DNA from: a candidate division BRC1 bacterium HGW-BRC1-1
GTDB taxonomy: Bacteria; Sumerlaeota; Sumerlaeia; Sumerlaeales; Sumerlaeaceae
Assembly (NCBI GenBank): GCA_002842095.1
Contig: PHCB01000012.1
Location: 22,671 to 86,670 of the forward strand
DNA: 64,000 bases
Reading direction: 5' to 3'
Every line of letters starts with the position of its first letter. Position 1 is the stretch's first letter. Positions 18,734 through 26,324 of the stretch are shown piece by piece. Below the pieces are notes generated by a model. The model saw nothing but the letters and a program-made list of their open reading frames with translations, did not search any database and was not told where the DNA came from. A program made the translations under genes and the position numbers.

Positions 18734-18751
18734 GCAGGATTTTCATCCTGC
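18734..18751 (-). promoter_or_regulatory. Hairpin with GAAA loop in the nusA leader
   Basis: On the minus strand GCAGGAT and ATCCTGC form a perfect 7-bp stem closed by GAAA, a GNRA tetraloop. It sits 34-51 bases upstream of the nusA ATG and is not followed by a T-run, so it is not a simple terminator. Whether it lies in the transcript depends on the unmapped promoter. Confidence 0.4.
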
Positions 18752-18769
18752 CCCAATCGAAACCATTGC

Positions 18770-18801
18770 ACAAAATAAAAAGTGGGCTGCATAGCCCACT
18801 T
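18770..18801 (-). terminator. Intrinsic terminator of the Met/Pro-rich protein gene
   Basis: A 9-bp stem (18780-18788 with 18793-18801, 4-base loop) is followed, in the minus direction, by a T-rich run complementary to CAAAATAAAA. It lies about 135 bases beyond the stop at 18936 and insulates nusA from that gene. Confidence 0.85.
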
Positions 18802-18935
18802 GAAAATTAAACAAAAAACATCCACTTACTCCGAAACAATCTACATGATCAGAAGGTTTTATTCATTCCTGTGATCTGCGGTCTGATGTCGGAAATCCTC
18901 ACTGCAAAAACAGTCTGCCATGCCGAAGGTCTGCA

Positions 18936-19676
18936 TCAGATAAGCGGAGCCCCTTGACCCGGCCCAGGCATTCCCGGCTGATCCATGCCCGGTATCATGC
19001 CCGGCTGTCCCATACCAGGTATCATACCCGGTTGTCCCATGCCCGGCTGGATGACAGGCGTCGCATAGGGATTCACGCCAATCATGGGTGTGAGGGCCGG
19101 CGTGGGTGCAGCTGCTCCCGGAGCGCCTTCAGCGGGCGCAGGGGTTTCCTCTACAGTGGCGATCTCTTTGTTGAGAGCCATGACGAAGGCGCTGCCCAAG
19201 GCCTCGCGCTTGTTGTCACGCTGCACCAACTGGCCCTGCTCTTCCATGGCAATGCGCAGCCGGTTCTGTACGTCACGGATAAAACTGTCGCTCATCTCAG
19301 CATGGCGCAGCACATTACCATACGACACAATGGCCGTGTCGTAATATGGCTGGGCCTCGGCGGCTGGTTTTTTACGACCCATCTTCAGCGCAACCGCCGC
19401 CGTTATCAGATTCAAACGCAGGGCGTCGGGTTCCAACTGCGCCGCTTTGGACAAATTAATGTAACCGTTGAGATGGTCGATGCGGTCCAGAGCGTTCACG
19501 CCCGCCATATAAAACTGCATGGCATCCGGCGAGAAGGTGGAAACTTCCTGAGCATCGGGCAGTTTGAACTCCTCGGCATGCACCGTCGCTGCCGTAAATA
19601 TCATCGCCGCCGCTGTCAGCACGACCATGAAGGCTTTTCCTGCGAGCATACCGCGCCTCCGACTTCCGTTTTTCAT
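18936..19676 (-). CDS. Secreted Met/Pro/Gly-rich tail protein of unknown function
   Basis: I do not recognise the family. Starting at 19676 (MKNGSRRRGMLAGKAFMVVL) the protein has 246 residues with a signal peptide ending near TVHAEE. The middle part is helical with TPR-like character (AGVNALDRIDHLNGYINLSKAAQLEPDAL spans two helices). The last 60 residues are Pro/Met/Gly-rich with direct repeats of GMGQPGMIP. Repetition is also visible in the DNA (18955-19050). The frame is open further upstream to 19922, but the signal peptide favours the inner start. It is divergent from a TetR gene, with about 210 bases between starts. Confidence 0.6.
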   Translation of the reverse strand: MKNGSRRRGMLAGKAFMVVLTAAAMIFTAATVHAEEFKLPDAQEVSTFSPDAMQFYMAGVNALDRIDHLNGYINLSKAAQLEPDALRLNLITAAVALKMGRKKPAAEAQPYYDTAIVSYGNVLRHAEMSDSFIRDVQNRLRIAMEEQGQLVQRDNKREALGSAFVMALNKEIATVEETPAPAEGAPGAAAPTPALTPMIGVNPYATPVIQPGMGQPGMIPGMGQPGMIPGMDQPGMPGPGQGAPLI

Positions 19677-19884
19677 TGGGTATAATTCACGCAACACCGG
19701 CATCACTCGGAACACATTCATCCCGCGCGAAACCGCCTTGCAGCATTCAACATCCATAGGCTTGCGAACTTCGGGGTTGTAAATACTTTTTTGGATGGGG
19801 AAGTTACGTTGCCTTTGTGGTGTAGTGCAAGGGGGACCGCAATCCTGCGGCATCCGCCTAAATGACAATAAAGAGAGCCGACGC

Positions 19885-20484
19885 ATGCCCAAGGACAAAG
19901 ACCTCAAGACCCCGCTACTCAACGCCGCTCAAGGAATTTTCGCCCGCAAAGGCGTGGCAGCCACCACCTTCGAAGACATCGCCAAGGAAGCAAAGGTGGA
20001 CGTAAAATCCGCCAAGACCGTCTTCCCCGACCTGAACGCCCTCACCGAGGCGCTCATCGGGCGCGACATCGAGGAAACCACCGATCTCTTCACCAAGGTT
20101 ATCAACGACCGCGGCAAGGCCGACATCAAGCTGACCCGCCTCGTGCGCGATCTGCTGACCCGCTACCAGAAAAGTTTCGCGCTGTTTAACGTGGCCAGCG
20201 CGGGATTCGAGGAAGGCGTGGAGGACGAGAACCTTCTCAAGTCGCGCCTGACGACCGACCACACCGACCGCTACCGCCAGAACACCGCCATTCTCGGCCG
20301 CCTCGTGGCTCAGGGCCAGAGCGAAAACCTGTTCAGTGACGTGGACCCGCTGGAAGCCGCCTACATCCTGCGCGGCATGATCGGCGCCGCCATCCGCTAC
20401 CGCCGCATGGCCAAGAAAGACGACGACATGCGCGACCACGCCGACGTCATCATGCGCGTATTCCTCAAGGGGTTGCTGCGATAG
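19885..20484 (+). CDS. TetR-family transcriptional regulator
   Basis: This 199-residue protein has the TetR helix-turn-helix in its first 50 residues (AAQGIFARKGVAATTF, then EDIAKEAKVDVKSAKTVF). The C-terminal ligand domain is generic. The start at 19885 (MPKDKDLKTPLL) has AAGAGAG upstream and excludes a 30-residue extension with no family similarity. It may regulate itself or the divergent secreted-protein gene at 18936; no palindrome clear enough to be called an operator was seen. The effector is unknown. Confidence 0.88.
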   Translation: MPKDKDLKTPLLNAAQGIFARKGVAATTFEDIAKEAKVDVKSAKTVFPDLNALTEALIGRDIEETTDLFTKVINDRGKADIKLTRLVRDLLTRYQKSFALFNVASAGFEEGVEDENLLKSRLTTDHTDRYRQNTAILGRLVAQGQSENLFSDVDPLEAAYILRGMIGAAIRYRRMAKKDDDMRDHADVIMRVFLKGLLR

Positions 20485-20510
20485 TTTAACGCCTCGCATA
20501 ACGTTTTCAC

Positions 20511-20545
20511 CAAGCCCAGGGCCCCGCGCCTTGGGCTTGTTTGTT
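20511..20545 (+). terminator. Probable terminator after the TetR gene
   Basis: CAAGCCCA pairs with TGGGCTTG (20511-20518 with 20532-20539), extended by further G-C pairs inside the loop. The following TTTG run is short, so strength is uncertain. Confidence 0.5.
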
Positions 20546-20554
20546 GGGCTTCTA

Positions 20555-20581
20555 AGTGTGGGACCGGCGCCCCCGCTGGTC
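20555..20581. repeat. Dispersed 27-base hairpin-forming repeat, copy 1
   Basis: This intergenic stretch matches the reverse complement of 47867-47893 at 22 of 27 positions. The shared core is GTGGGACCGGC. Each copy can fold (GACCGGC with GCCGGTC-like arms). It lies between the TetR gene and a convergent gene. Confidence 0.5.
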
Positions 20582-20637
20582 ACCGCCAAGACCTTATAGT
20601 TAATACCCAACGGTTTTCTTGGAACGTTCCCCCAGAT

Positions 20638-20679
20638 TGAAAAAACAAAACCCCGCAAACTTTATCAGGGCGGGGTTTT
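20638..20679 (-). terminator. Strong intrinsic terminator for the envelope protein gene at 20710
   Basis: AAAACCCCGC (20647-20656) pairs with GCGGGGTTTT (20670-20679). In the minus direction the stem is followed by a long T-rich run. It sits 31 bases after the stop at 20710. Confidence 0.9.
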
Positions 20680-20709
20680 GATTCAACTATGGTTGGGCTG
20701 ACGGTCCAC

Positions 20710-21477
20710 TCAGTGATTGAGCGCTCCCGGACGACTCCCCGAGGGGGCCATCATGCCGGGGGCGTATAACATTCCCGACTGCAAATAACTATGGCTGGCA
20801 CCCGAACGCAAGCCGGCGTCGCTGGAGGTGCGCACCTGGGGTGTATAGCTGGCCCCGCGCTCATAAAAATGGGGATTCTTCTCAGTACCCGGGACCATGT
20901 AGCCGCGCTCGAACGATGCCGTGTAGCGCGGACCCACATACCAGGGCGTGCCCGCATAAGCCCGCGGCCCCGCTGCGGTGTACATCGGATCGCCAAAGCG
21001 ATCCTGCACAGGTCCCGCCATCACCGTCTGGCGCGCATACTTGCCCGCCTCGTAATCCATGGCGCGCTGAGCCGTGGTGGCGTTGTGCTCCACCACATTC
21101 TGCAACCCGCGATAGTGGTCGCGCAAGCCGCCCTTGGACAAGCGGTCGGACACTTCTCCCGACACGCACGTGGGAATCGCCCCCGACAAATCGAAGCACG
21201 GCGCCGTAAACGGCTGCACCATGGGGGCCACGGCCACGCACGAAACCGGCGCTGACGCCACCGGTGCACACGGGTTAATCGCATTGGGTCCGTTAACAGC
21301 CGGGGCCGAGCATGAGCGACAACCCGAGGCCATAACCGGCGCGGAAACCTGCACTTCAACCGAACCACCGGCCCAGGCCGTGGTGGCTGCCAACCCTGCC
21401 ATTAAACCTAAAGCTGCAATTTTTGGGATCATCATGGTGTGACAAAAGCTCCGTGTGAAAAGTTTAAGAAAATCCAT
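20710..21477 (-). CDS. Exported Cys-containing protein of unknown function
   Basis: I do not recognise the family. The longest frame has 255 residues. A signal peptide is clear (MMIPKIAALGLMAGLAATTA, ending near AWAGG) if translation begins at the ATG at 21435, and it may still function from the longer start. The mature N-terminus is Cys/Pro/Ala-rich, with Cys in CRSC, NPC, VSC, PC and TC. The C-terminal half is rich in Tyr, Gly and Ser with GPRAYAGTPWYVGPRY and ends in a low-complexity tail. It follows a small lipoprotein gene after 48 bases and is closed by a strong terminator. It probably acts in the periplasm or on the surface. Confidence 0.6.
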   Translation of the reverse strand: MDFLKLFTRSFCHTMMIPKIAALGLMAGLAATTAWAGGSVEVQVSAPVMASGCRSCSAPAVNGPNAINPCAPVASAPVSCVAVAPMVQPFTAPCFDLSGAIPTCVSGEVSDRLSKGGLRDHYRGLQNVVEHNATTAQRAMDYEAGKYARQTVMAGPVQDRFGDPMYTAAGPRAYAGTPWYVGPRYTASFERGYMVPGTEKNPHFYERGASYTPQVRTSSDAGLRSGASHSYLQSGMLYAPGMMAPSGSRPGALNH

Positions 21478-21525
21478 GCCTGCCGCTCACAGGGGCATTC
21501 CCCCCTCGTCGTGGCGGCAGACCGT

Positions 21526-21813
21526 TCAGGGAAGCGTGTGAACTTTCCGCAGACGATAAATCGCCTCGTTCGCTTCGCATTCACGCCACTGCAACTCCTC
21601 GCGCAGGTAGCGATGCGTAAGCGCCAGCGTGCCCCAACGGGCGTAGGCTTGGTCGGCAAGGATGAACCATTCATCCTCGATGTGGCACCGGTCACCGGCG
21701 CACACGCCGGAGGGATCGGTGGGAATTCTGCAAGTGGAGCATCCCGGCGCAAGGAGCATGACAAAAGCAAACGCCGCAGCGGGTAATAGGTTTCGAACCG
21801 AGGTCTTGATCAT
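21526..21813 (-). CDS. Small lipoprotein of unknown function
   Basis: This 95-residue protein has a lipoprotein signal with lipobox LAPGC near residue 25. The mature part is about 70 residues with further Cys residues (STCR, VCAGDRC, REC) and a mostly helical second half (ADQAYARWGTLALTHRYLRE). I recognise no family. It lies between rpsT (82 bases upstream) and the exported protein at 20710, all on the minus strand. The intergenic DNA has a 7-bp palindromic hairpin at 21827-21841 that may act as a weak terminator for rpsT. Confidence 0.65.
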   Translation of the reverse strand: MIKTSVRNLLPAAAFAFVMLLAPGCSTCRIPTDPSGVCAGDRCHIEDEWFILADQAYARWGTLALTHRYLREELQWRECEANEAIYRLRKVHTLP

Positions 21814-21895
21814 GGCCTCGAATCAAACGCCGCTGCGGCGTGGAATTCAAAGAAAATATCGCTTAAAAGAAAAAGCGTGAAAATCGGCTGAAACC

Positions 21896-22162
21896 TCAGG
21901 CTTCGGCGGCCTTGTTCGCGCGCTTCATCAGGCGCGACTGCAAACGCGACGCCTTGCTCTTGTGAATGATGCCGCGCTTGGACAGACGGCCGATCAACGA
22001 CTGCGTGTCGTGAACCAACACACCCTTCGTCTCGGCGTCGGCGGCAATAGCTGCGTTCGTCCGTTTGATGGCCGAGCGCATCGTGGCTTTAGCGGCGCGG
22101 TTGCGCACCTCGTCACGGGCATTCGTCTTTACGCGCTTCTTGGCTGATTTAATATTTGGCAA
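21896..22162 (-). CDS. rpsT: 30S ribosomal protein S20
   Basis: This 88-residue basic helical protein matches S20: MPNIKSAKKRVKT at the N-terminus, RNRAAKATMRSAIKR in the middle, and IIHKSKASRLQSRLMK near the C-terminus. It binds 16S rRNA early in 30S assembly. It is a single gene, as S20 often is. A TTGACA on the minus strand upstream lacks a convincing -10 partner. Confidence 0.96.
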   Translation of the reverse strand: MPNIKSAKKRVKTNARDEVRNRAAKATMRSAIKRTNAAIAADAETKGVLVHDTQSLIGRLSKRGIIHKSKASRLQSRLMKRANKAAEA

Positions 22163-22325
22163 CGTTCCAACACCTTTGCATAGTTATGAATCGAGAAATT
22201 GGGTTGTGGCGGGCGGCGTGTCAAGCCCGCAGCGCAACAATAAAACCCACTGCACCCGACCGCTTTACCATCCCCACCGGGAATTGTTCGCGAAGCATTG
22301 CGGCTGACACCGAAGCTCTTCGCGA

Positions 22326-25300
22326 TCAGGGTGCCACCGGCAACAACTGCAGCGTGATCGGCGGCGCCTCGCCGTTGGGTGGGACCTCCACTGTTTCGGT
22401 TTTGGATTTTACGTTGGAAAAGTGGCGAGCGAAGACTGAATAGGTTCCACCCGCCAAGCCTCGAAGGAAGAAGGTCCCTGTATTATCTGACCTCGCCGAT
22501 CTGACTTCCCGAAGCACCCCCGCTCCTTCCCGCGCATTGCTGCCTGTTAAGGAAATATCTGCACGATCAACGGGATTGCCATCGGCATCAACCACGCGTC
22601 CCGTTAAACTTCCGCTGGGCATATTTATATCCAGCTTCTGCTCCCCCTCCCCTTTAATGTCGAGCGGCAGTGTTCGATAGAAAGAATTACCCGAATTCAA
22701 ATCTCGCATGTGATATGATGCCGTGACTTTGTACGACCCGGCTGGCAGGTCGTTTATCGTATAGCGCCCTTCCCAATTTGTCTGGACACCAAAATTAAGT
22801 TTTTCATCCGCACCCTCGCCCTTAGTCGACAGGGTAATCTGGCATTGGGGAAGTGGTTCCCCCTCGAAGGTAACCAAGCCACTTAACGTGCCTGTTCCCA
22901 GGGCCATGACGTATTCCGTAACCTCGCCCTCCTTCACCGTGCATGAACCGTATACACTACCACTTTGATTCCTGACAGAATAGGGCCCTGCTGGTAAGCT
23001 CTCAAAAAGGGCCAGGCCATCCCCGTCAGTATTGGCAATATGACGTTCCATCGAACTACCTGAATTTGGACTATTCTGACTCAGCGAAATATTGACCGGG
23101 ACACCCGCCATGGCTTGTTCTCCGGGGTTACGCAAAAACTTCACCCGCAGGGTTCCACCCGTGCCCACCTCGATGTCTCCCAGATCGTTGACCTTGTGGT
23201 CTTCCACCTTCACCGATTTTGTAATCGCTTCGCGCCCGTTGCCAGACTTCGTTTCTAACAACTGGTCCCCGCCGGTCACCTGCGGGAAGACGAATTGTCC
23301 GTCGGCCTGGGAGGTGGCCCACTTCGTCGCATTTCGAATATGATCAGGCACATGCCCCTGATAGGGTGAGGGAGGGGCCAGCGATATTTTAAGCCCCTCA
23401 AGCGGTGCCTTGTCGCCCTTGGAAACGACGCGCCCAATAACCGACGCACCCGGGCCCATGAGAAACTCGACTTCCTTGATCGCAGGCCCACCTCGCTCGG
23501 CAGAGACTGTCTTTTTCTCCGGCGTATATCCATCCGCCATAACCGTCATCTCAAACAGCGTATGCGTTTTACCCTCAAATCTGAACGTCCCGGGTTCAGC
23601 GGGATCCCTTGAAATTTCCCAATTGCACGGTGCCACCTCAAACGTCCTCACGAGTTGACGGGTCTTGGCATCCAACACCTTGCAGACAAAAGTAACGTTC
23701 GCATCAAGGTTCGCTTTTTCTTTCGCTTCCTCAAAAACGAAATCCACATCGGCGCGATCTACTTTGATCTGCTCTATCGACATGTGCATCCAGGAGGATT
23801 TTTCCACCGAACAGTTCCCGATATAGCGGTCATCGGCCAGACCCTCAATGCGGTAATTCCCGTTCACATCAGATTTGGTCGAATCAAACGTCCCGGATGA
23901 ACCACTAAACGAAAGCTCGGCCCCGCCAATGGGGTTCTTCCGCGAGTCGAGCACACGCCCCGCTATAAAGTGCGCTGTGCGCAACGACAGCGTGAGGCCC
24001 TTCCGGGTCTCTCCCTCCCCCACCGAAACGTTCATCCTCTCGGCGGGTGCAAAACCCTCCTTTTCCGCGCCCAACAAAACGTCATTTGACGGAACATTCA
24101 GAAGCGCAAAAAGGCCTTCTTCATTACTGAGTGCTTCCGCCGTCCAATCCCCCAAACCCATGTTGGCGAAATATACGAACTTGATGGCTTTCACCTTGGC
24201 ACCCGGCGCAGGCTTACCTTTCGGGTCCAGCACCACCCCGCTCAGCGTTCCGCCGGCCTTCAAAATAAAGTCGATGCCTGTTACGGGACTATCGCCCACT
24301 TCGAGGGGATCGGAATAGACAGGCGGGTAACCCGGCGCCCAAGCCTTCACCCGCACACTGGTGTTGCGAAAAACTCTGATCCGATAACTCCCATCGGCGG
24401 AAGTCTTGATGGTTGGAGTGCCGCGGCCTCCGGTTGATAGCGTTTTTACTTCGCCCCCCGGCACAGCGTCGCCGTTTGCCAGCGTCACCTTGCCCGAGAC
24501 CGTCAGTTCTTCTCTCATCGTGAAATCGTGGGTGGCCACGAGCTTATCGCCCAGCTTCACGCTCATGCTGCTTTCGCCCCGGACAGGATTAAACATATTG
24601 CTCCCACCCTCGCCGCCACCCAGCACCCAACCCTCTTTTTTCACGGTCAGCATTTCGTAGCCAACGGGGAAAAGTTTGTAGCGCCCGTCAGAATCCGTCA
24701 GCGCCGAGACCTCGTTCCGCCCCCCCCGTTGAGAAACCTTAACACCCTCAATGGGCGCTCCCAGTTCTTCATCCGTCACGCGACCGGAAACTGTGTAGCC
24801 CGGGAAGAGAAACAGTTCCGGTTTTAAGTTGGCGACGCCACTGGTGACAGTTACTTCCGCGGACCCCTTGCCGCCCCGGACGGGGAAGAGATCCTCCGCG
24901 TTTGAATAACACCGATACGTGCCGTCGCTGACTCCGTTGATGCGAAAATGTCCTGATGAATCCGAAATCGCCGAACTGCCCGATTCCCTGTTTTCGGGAT
25001 TCTTGCGCAGAAGGCTCACACTTGCGCTGCTGACGCCCTGACCAGTTGCCAGCAACAGGACCCGGCCTTCGATTGTTGCCCCCTCACCCAAGCGAATTTC
25101 CACCCCGCTGGTGGGGGCGGTTAACTTTCGCCACACAGGGGCATACCCATCGGCCCACGCCTGCAGTTTTACCTCGCCCTTGGGAACGGTTATCGAAAAA
25201 CCATCCTTCTCGGTGGCACGTTCATGGGCACCCACACCCATGGAAGATGAGCCGTCATTTTTCGGAGAATTTGCCTCCACCCATCCCGACAGCGGCGCTC

Positions 25301-25907
25301 CGTCAGCACTCACCAATCGACCGGAAATTTCAGCGCCGCGTACCAATACAAAATCCTGCGTGATGACGCCCGCAGTCAAAGGTTTGGCAGATTCTTCGGA
25401 TGCGAGAGAGCGCCTTTGAACGAGGAAACCTTTAGCTGCGGCGAAAACCTCTCCACTGGCGGGCGGTGCTACTTCAACGCGGTAAGTTTGATCGGTGCCA
25501 AGCGTTGTCGTGGTGACATCGAACAGAGGCCTTCCCTCCACTTGCGGGGTTGAGGAGAAAACAGAAACCACCACCGTTGTGCCGAAATCGGCCCCATCGT
25601 CCGTGGTCACTTTGCCCGTCACCACCAGCTTGTCGGCGGCACCGACGGTTGCGGATGTGGCGCTGCTGTTTTGAGACGGAACCACCGGCACAGTCGGCTT
25701 TTCCGACGGCCCCGAAACCACCGTCCCCTTGGTCGCATTGATGCGGGTCGCGGGCACCGAGGCGTCCTGAGCACGCGAGCCGGATTCCTCCGCCCCCGCC
25801 CCCCCATCTTTCACCGCCTCACCACACCCCGCCAGCGCCAGCAACATCGCGCTGCAAATCACGCCCTGCGTAAACCATCTACCAAAACCAAATCCGCATC
25901 GCGCCAT
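22326..25907 (-). CDS. Giant surface lipoprotein of carboxypeptidase-regulatory-like repeats (paralogue A)
   Basis: This 1193-residue protein begins with a lipoprotein signal (lipobox LALAGC near residue 28). A Ser/Pro/Ala-rich linker follows, then about a dozen beta-sandwich units of 80-95 residues. Units have the pattern (S/T)GRVxDxxGxPxxGAxV, then a T-D-x-x-G-x-Y/F-x-x-x-G/L turn, as in CarboxypepD_reg-like domains (PF13620). Examples are GVVLDPKGKPAPGAKVKA and GRVLDSRKNPIGGAELSF. The C-terminus ends in PPITLQLLPV, nearly shared with paralogue B. It is probably anchored in the outer membrane and reaches outward. No catalytic motif was seen. The role (adhesion, surface layer or scaffold) is unknown. 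Confidence 0.85.
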   Translation of the reverse strand: MARCGFGFGRWFTQGVICSAMLLALAGCGEAVKDGGAGAEESGSRAQDASVPATRINATKGTVVSGPSEKPTVPVVPSQNSSATSATVGAADKLVVTGKVTTDDGADFGTTVVVSVFSSTPQVEGRPLFDVTTTTLGTDQTYRVEVAPPASGEVFAAAKGFLVQRRSLASEESAKPLTAGVITQDFVLVRGAEISGRLVSADGAPLSGWVEANSPKNDGSSSMGVGAHERATEKDGFSITVPKGEVKLQAWADGYAPVWRKLTAPTSGVEIRLGEGATIEGRVLLLATGQGVSSASVSLLRKNPENRESGSSAISDSSGHFRINGVSDGTYRCYSNAEDLFPVRGGKGSAEVTVTSGVANLKPELFLFPGYTVSGRVTDEELGAPIEGVKVSQRGGRNEVSALTDSDGRYKLFPVGYEMLTVKKEGWVLGGGEGGSNMFNPVRGESSMSVKLGDKLVATHDFTMREELTVSGKVTLANGDAVPGGEVKTLSTGGRGTPTIKTSADGSYRIRVFRNTSVRVKAWAPGYPPVYSDPLEVGDSPVTGIDFILKAGGTLSGVVLDPKGKPAPGAKVKAIKFVYFANMGLGDWTAEALSNEEGLFALLNVPSNDVLLGAEKEGFAPAERMNVSVGEGETRKGLTLSLRTAHFIAGRVLDSRKNPIGGAELSFSGSSGTFDSTKSDVNGNYRIEGLADDRYIGNCSVEKSSWMHMSIEQIKVDRADVDFVFEEAKEKANLDANVTFVCKVLDAKTRQLVRTFEVAPCNWEISRDPAEPGTFRFEGKTHTLFEMTVMADGYTPEKKTVSAERGGPAIKEVEFLMGPGASVIGRVVSKGDKAPLEGLKISLAPPSPYQGHVPDHIRNATKWATSQADGQFVFPQVTGGDQLLETKSGNGREAITKSVKVEDHKVNDLGDIEVGTGGTLRVKFLRNPGEQAMAGVPVNISLSQNSPNSGSSMERHIANTDGDGLALFESLPAGPYSVRNQSGSVYGSCTVKEGEVTEYVMALGTGTLSGLVTFEGEPLPQCQITLSTKGEGADEKLNFGVQTNWEGRYTINDLPAGSYKVTASYHMRDLNSGNSFYRTLPLDIKGEGEQKLDINMPSGSLTGRVVDADGNPVDRADISLTGSNAREGAGVLREVRSARSDNTGTFFLRGLAGGTYSVFARHFSNVKSKTETVEVPPNGEAPPITLQLLPVAP

Positions 25908-26324
25908 GATCGCACGTCTCCCGAACGTTTAATCGATATTGCCTGCTGCATCTCTGGGTTTCCTCGCGCGGGAAACGGGTTGCGTCAAGGGATTGGTTTT
26001 GGGCCGCTAAACCCACACTTTATTAAACGAGTCTCATCACCACTTCCGCAGTCTCTCCATGCCCCATTTTTTCGTCGAATTCCAACCGGTGTGCAACCGG
26101 TGTGCAACCGGTGTGCAAGCCCCCAAAACACCAACCAGAGCCACCCTGATATAGCATTCCCCCGTGTCTCTGCGGCAACAGAAAAACATCCGGTTTCAGG
26201 CAGAACAGTCTCCCGCCTATAATGGCCGTTCAATCTTATTTCAGTGTCCGTTGAATCCTTGGAAGTACGGCGCAACAAATTCGGCACTGCGCAAACCGTC
26301 TCCCGAAACCCGGCCCGCTTCTCA
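25908..26324. other. 417-base gap between giant paralogues A and B, with an 11-bp tandem repeat
   Basis: No gene is supported here. The stretch probably holds the promoter of paralogue A near its right-hand side and the 3' end region of paralogue B. Its main feature is a three-copy 11-bp repeat at 26083-26115. No -35/-10 pair or T-run terminator stands out. Confidence 0.5.
26083..26115. repeat. Three tandem copies of CAACCGGTGTG (11 bp)
   Basis: Three exact copies occur at 26083-26093, 26094-26104 and 26105-26115, followed by a partial copy. Each contains the palindrome ACCGGT. The repeats therefore place identical palindromes one helical turn apart, about 176 bases upstream of the paralogue A start. 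Confidence 0.85.

Noticed and set aside
22219..22224. Minus-strand TTGACA as the rpsT -35 box
   Set aside because: No acceptable -10 hexamer lies 16-18 bases downstream; the nearest candidates are too far.
26083..26115. Possible CRISPR array
   Set aside because: The 11-bp units are contiguous, without spacers, and no cas gene is near.
26218..26223. TATAAT as a promoter -10 box
   Set aside because: There is no -35 partner at proper spacing and no plus-strand gene downstream.
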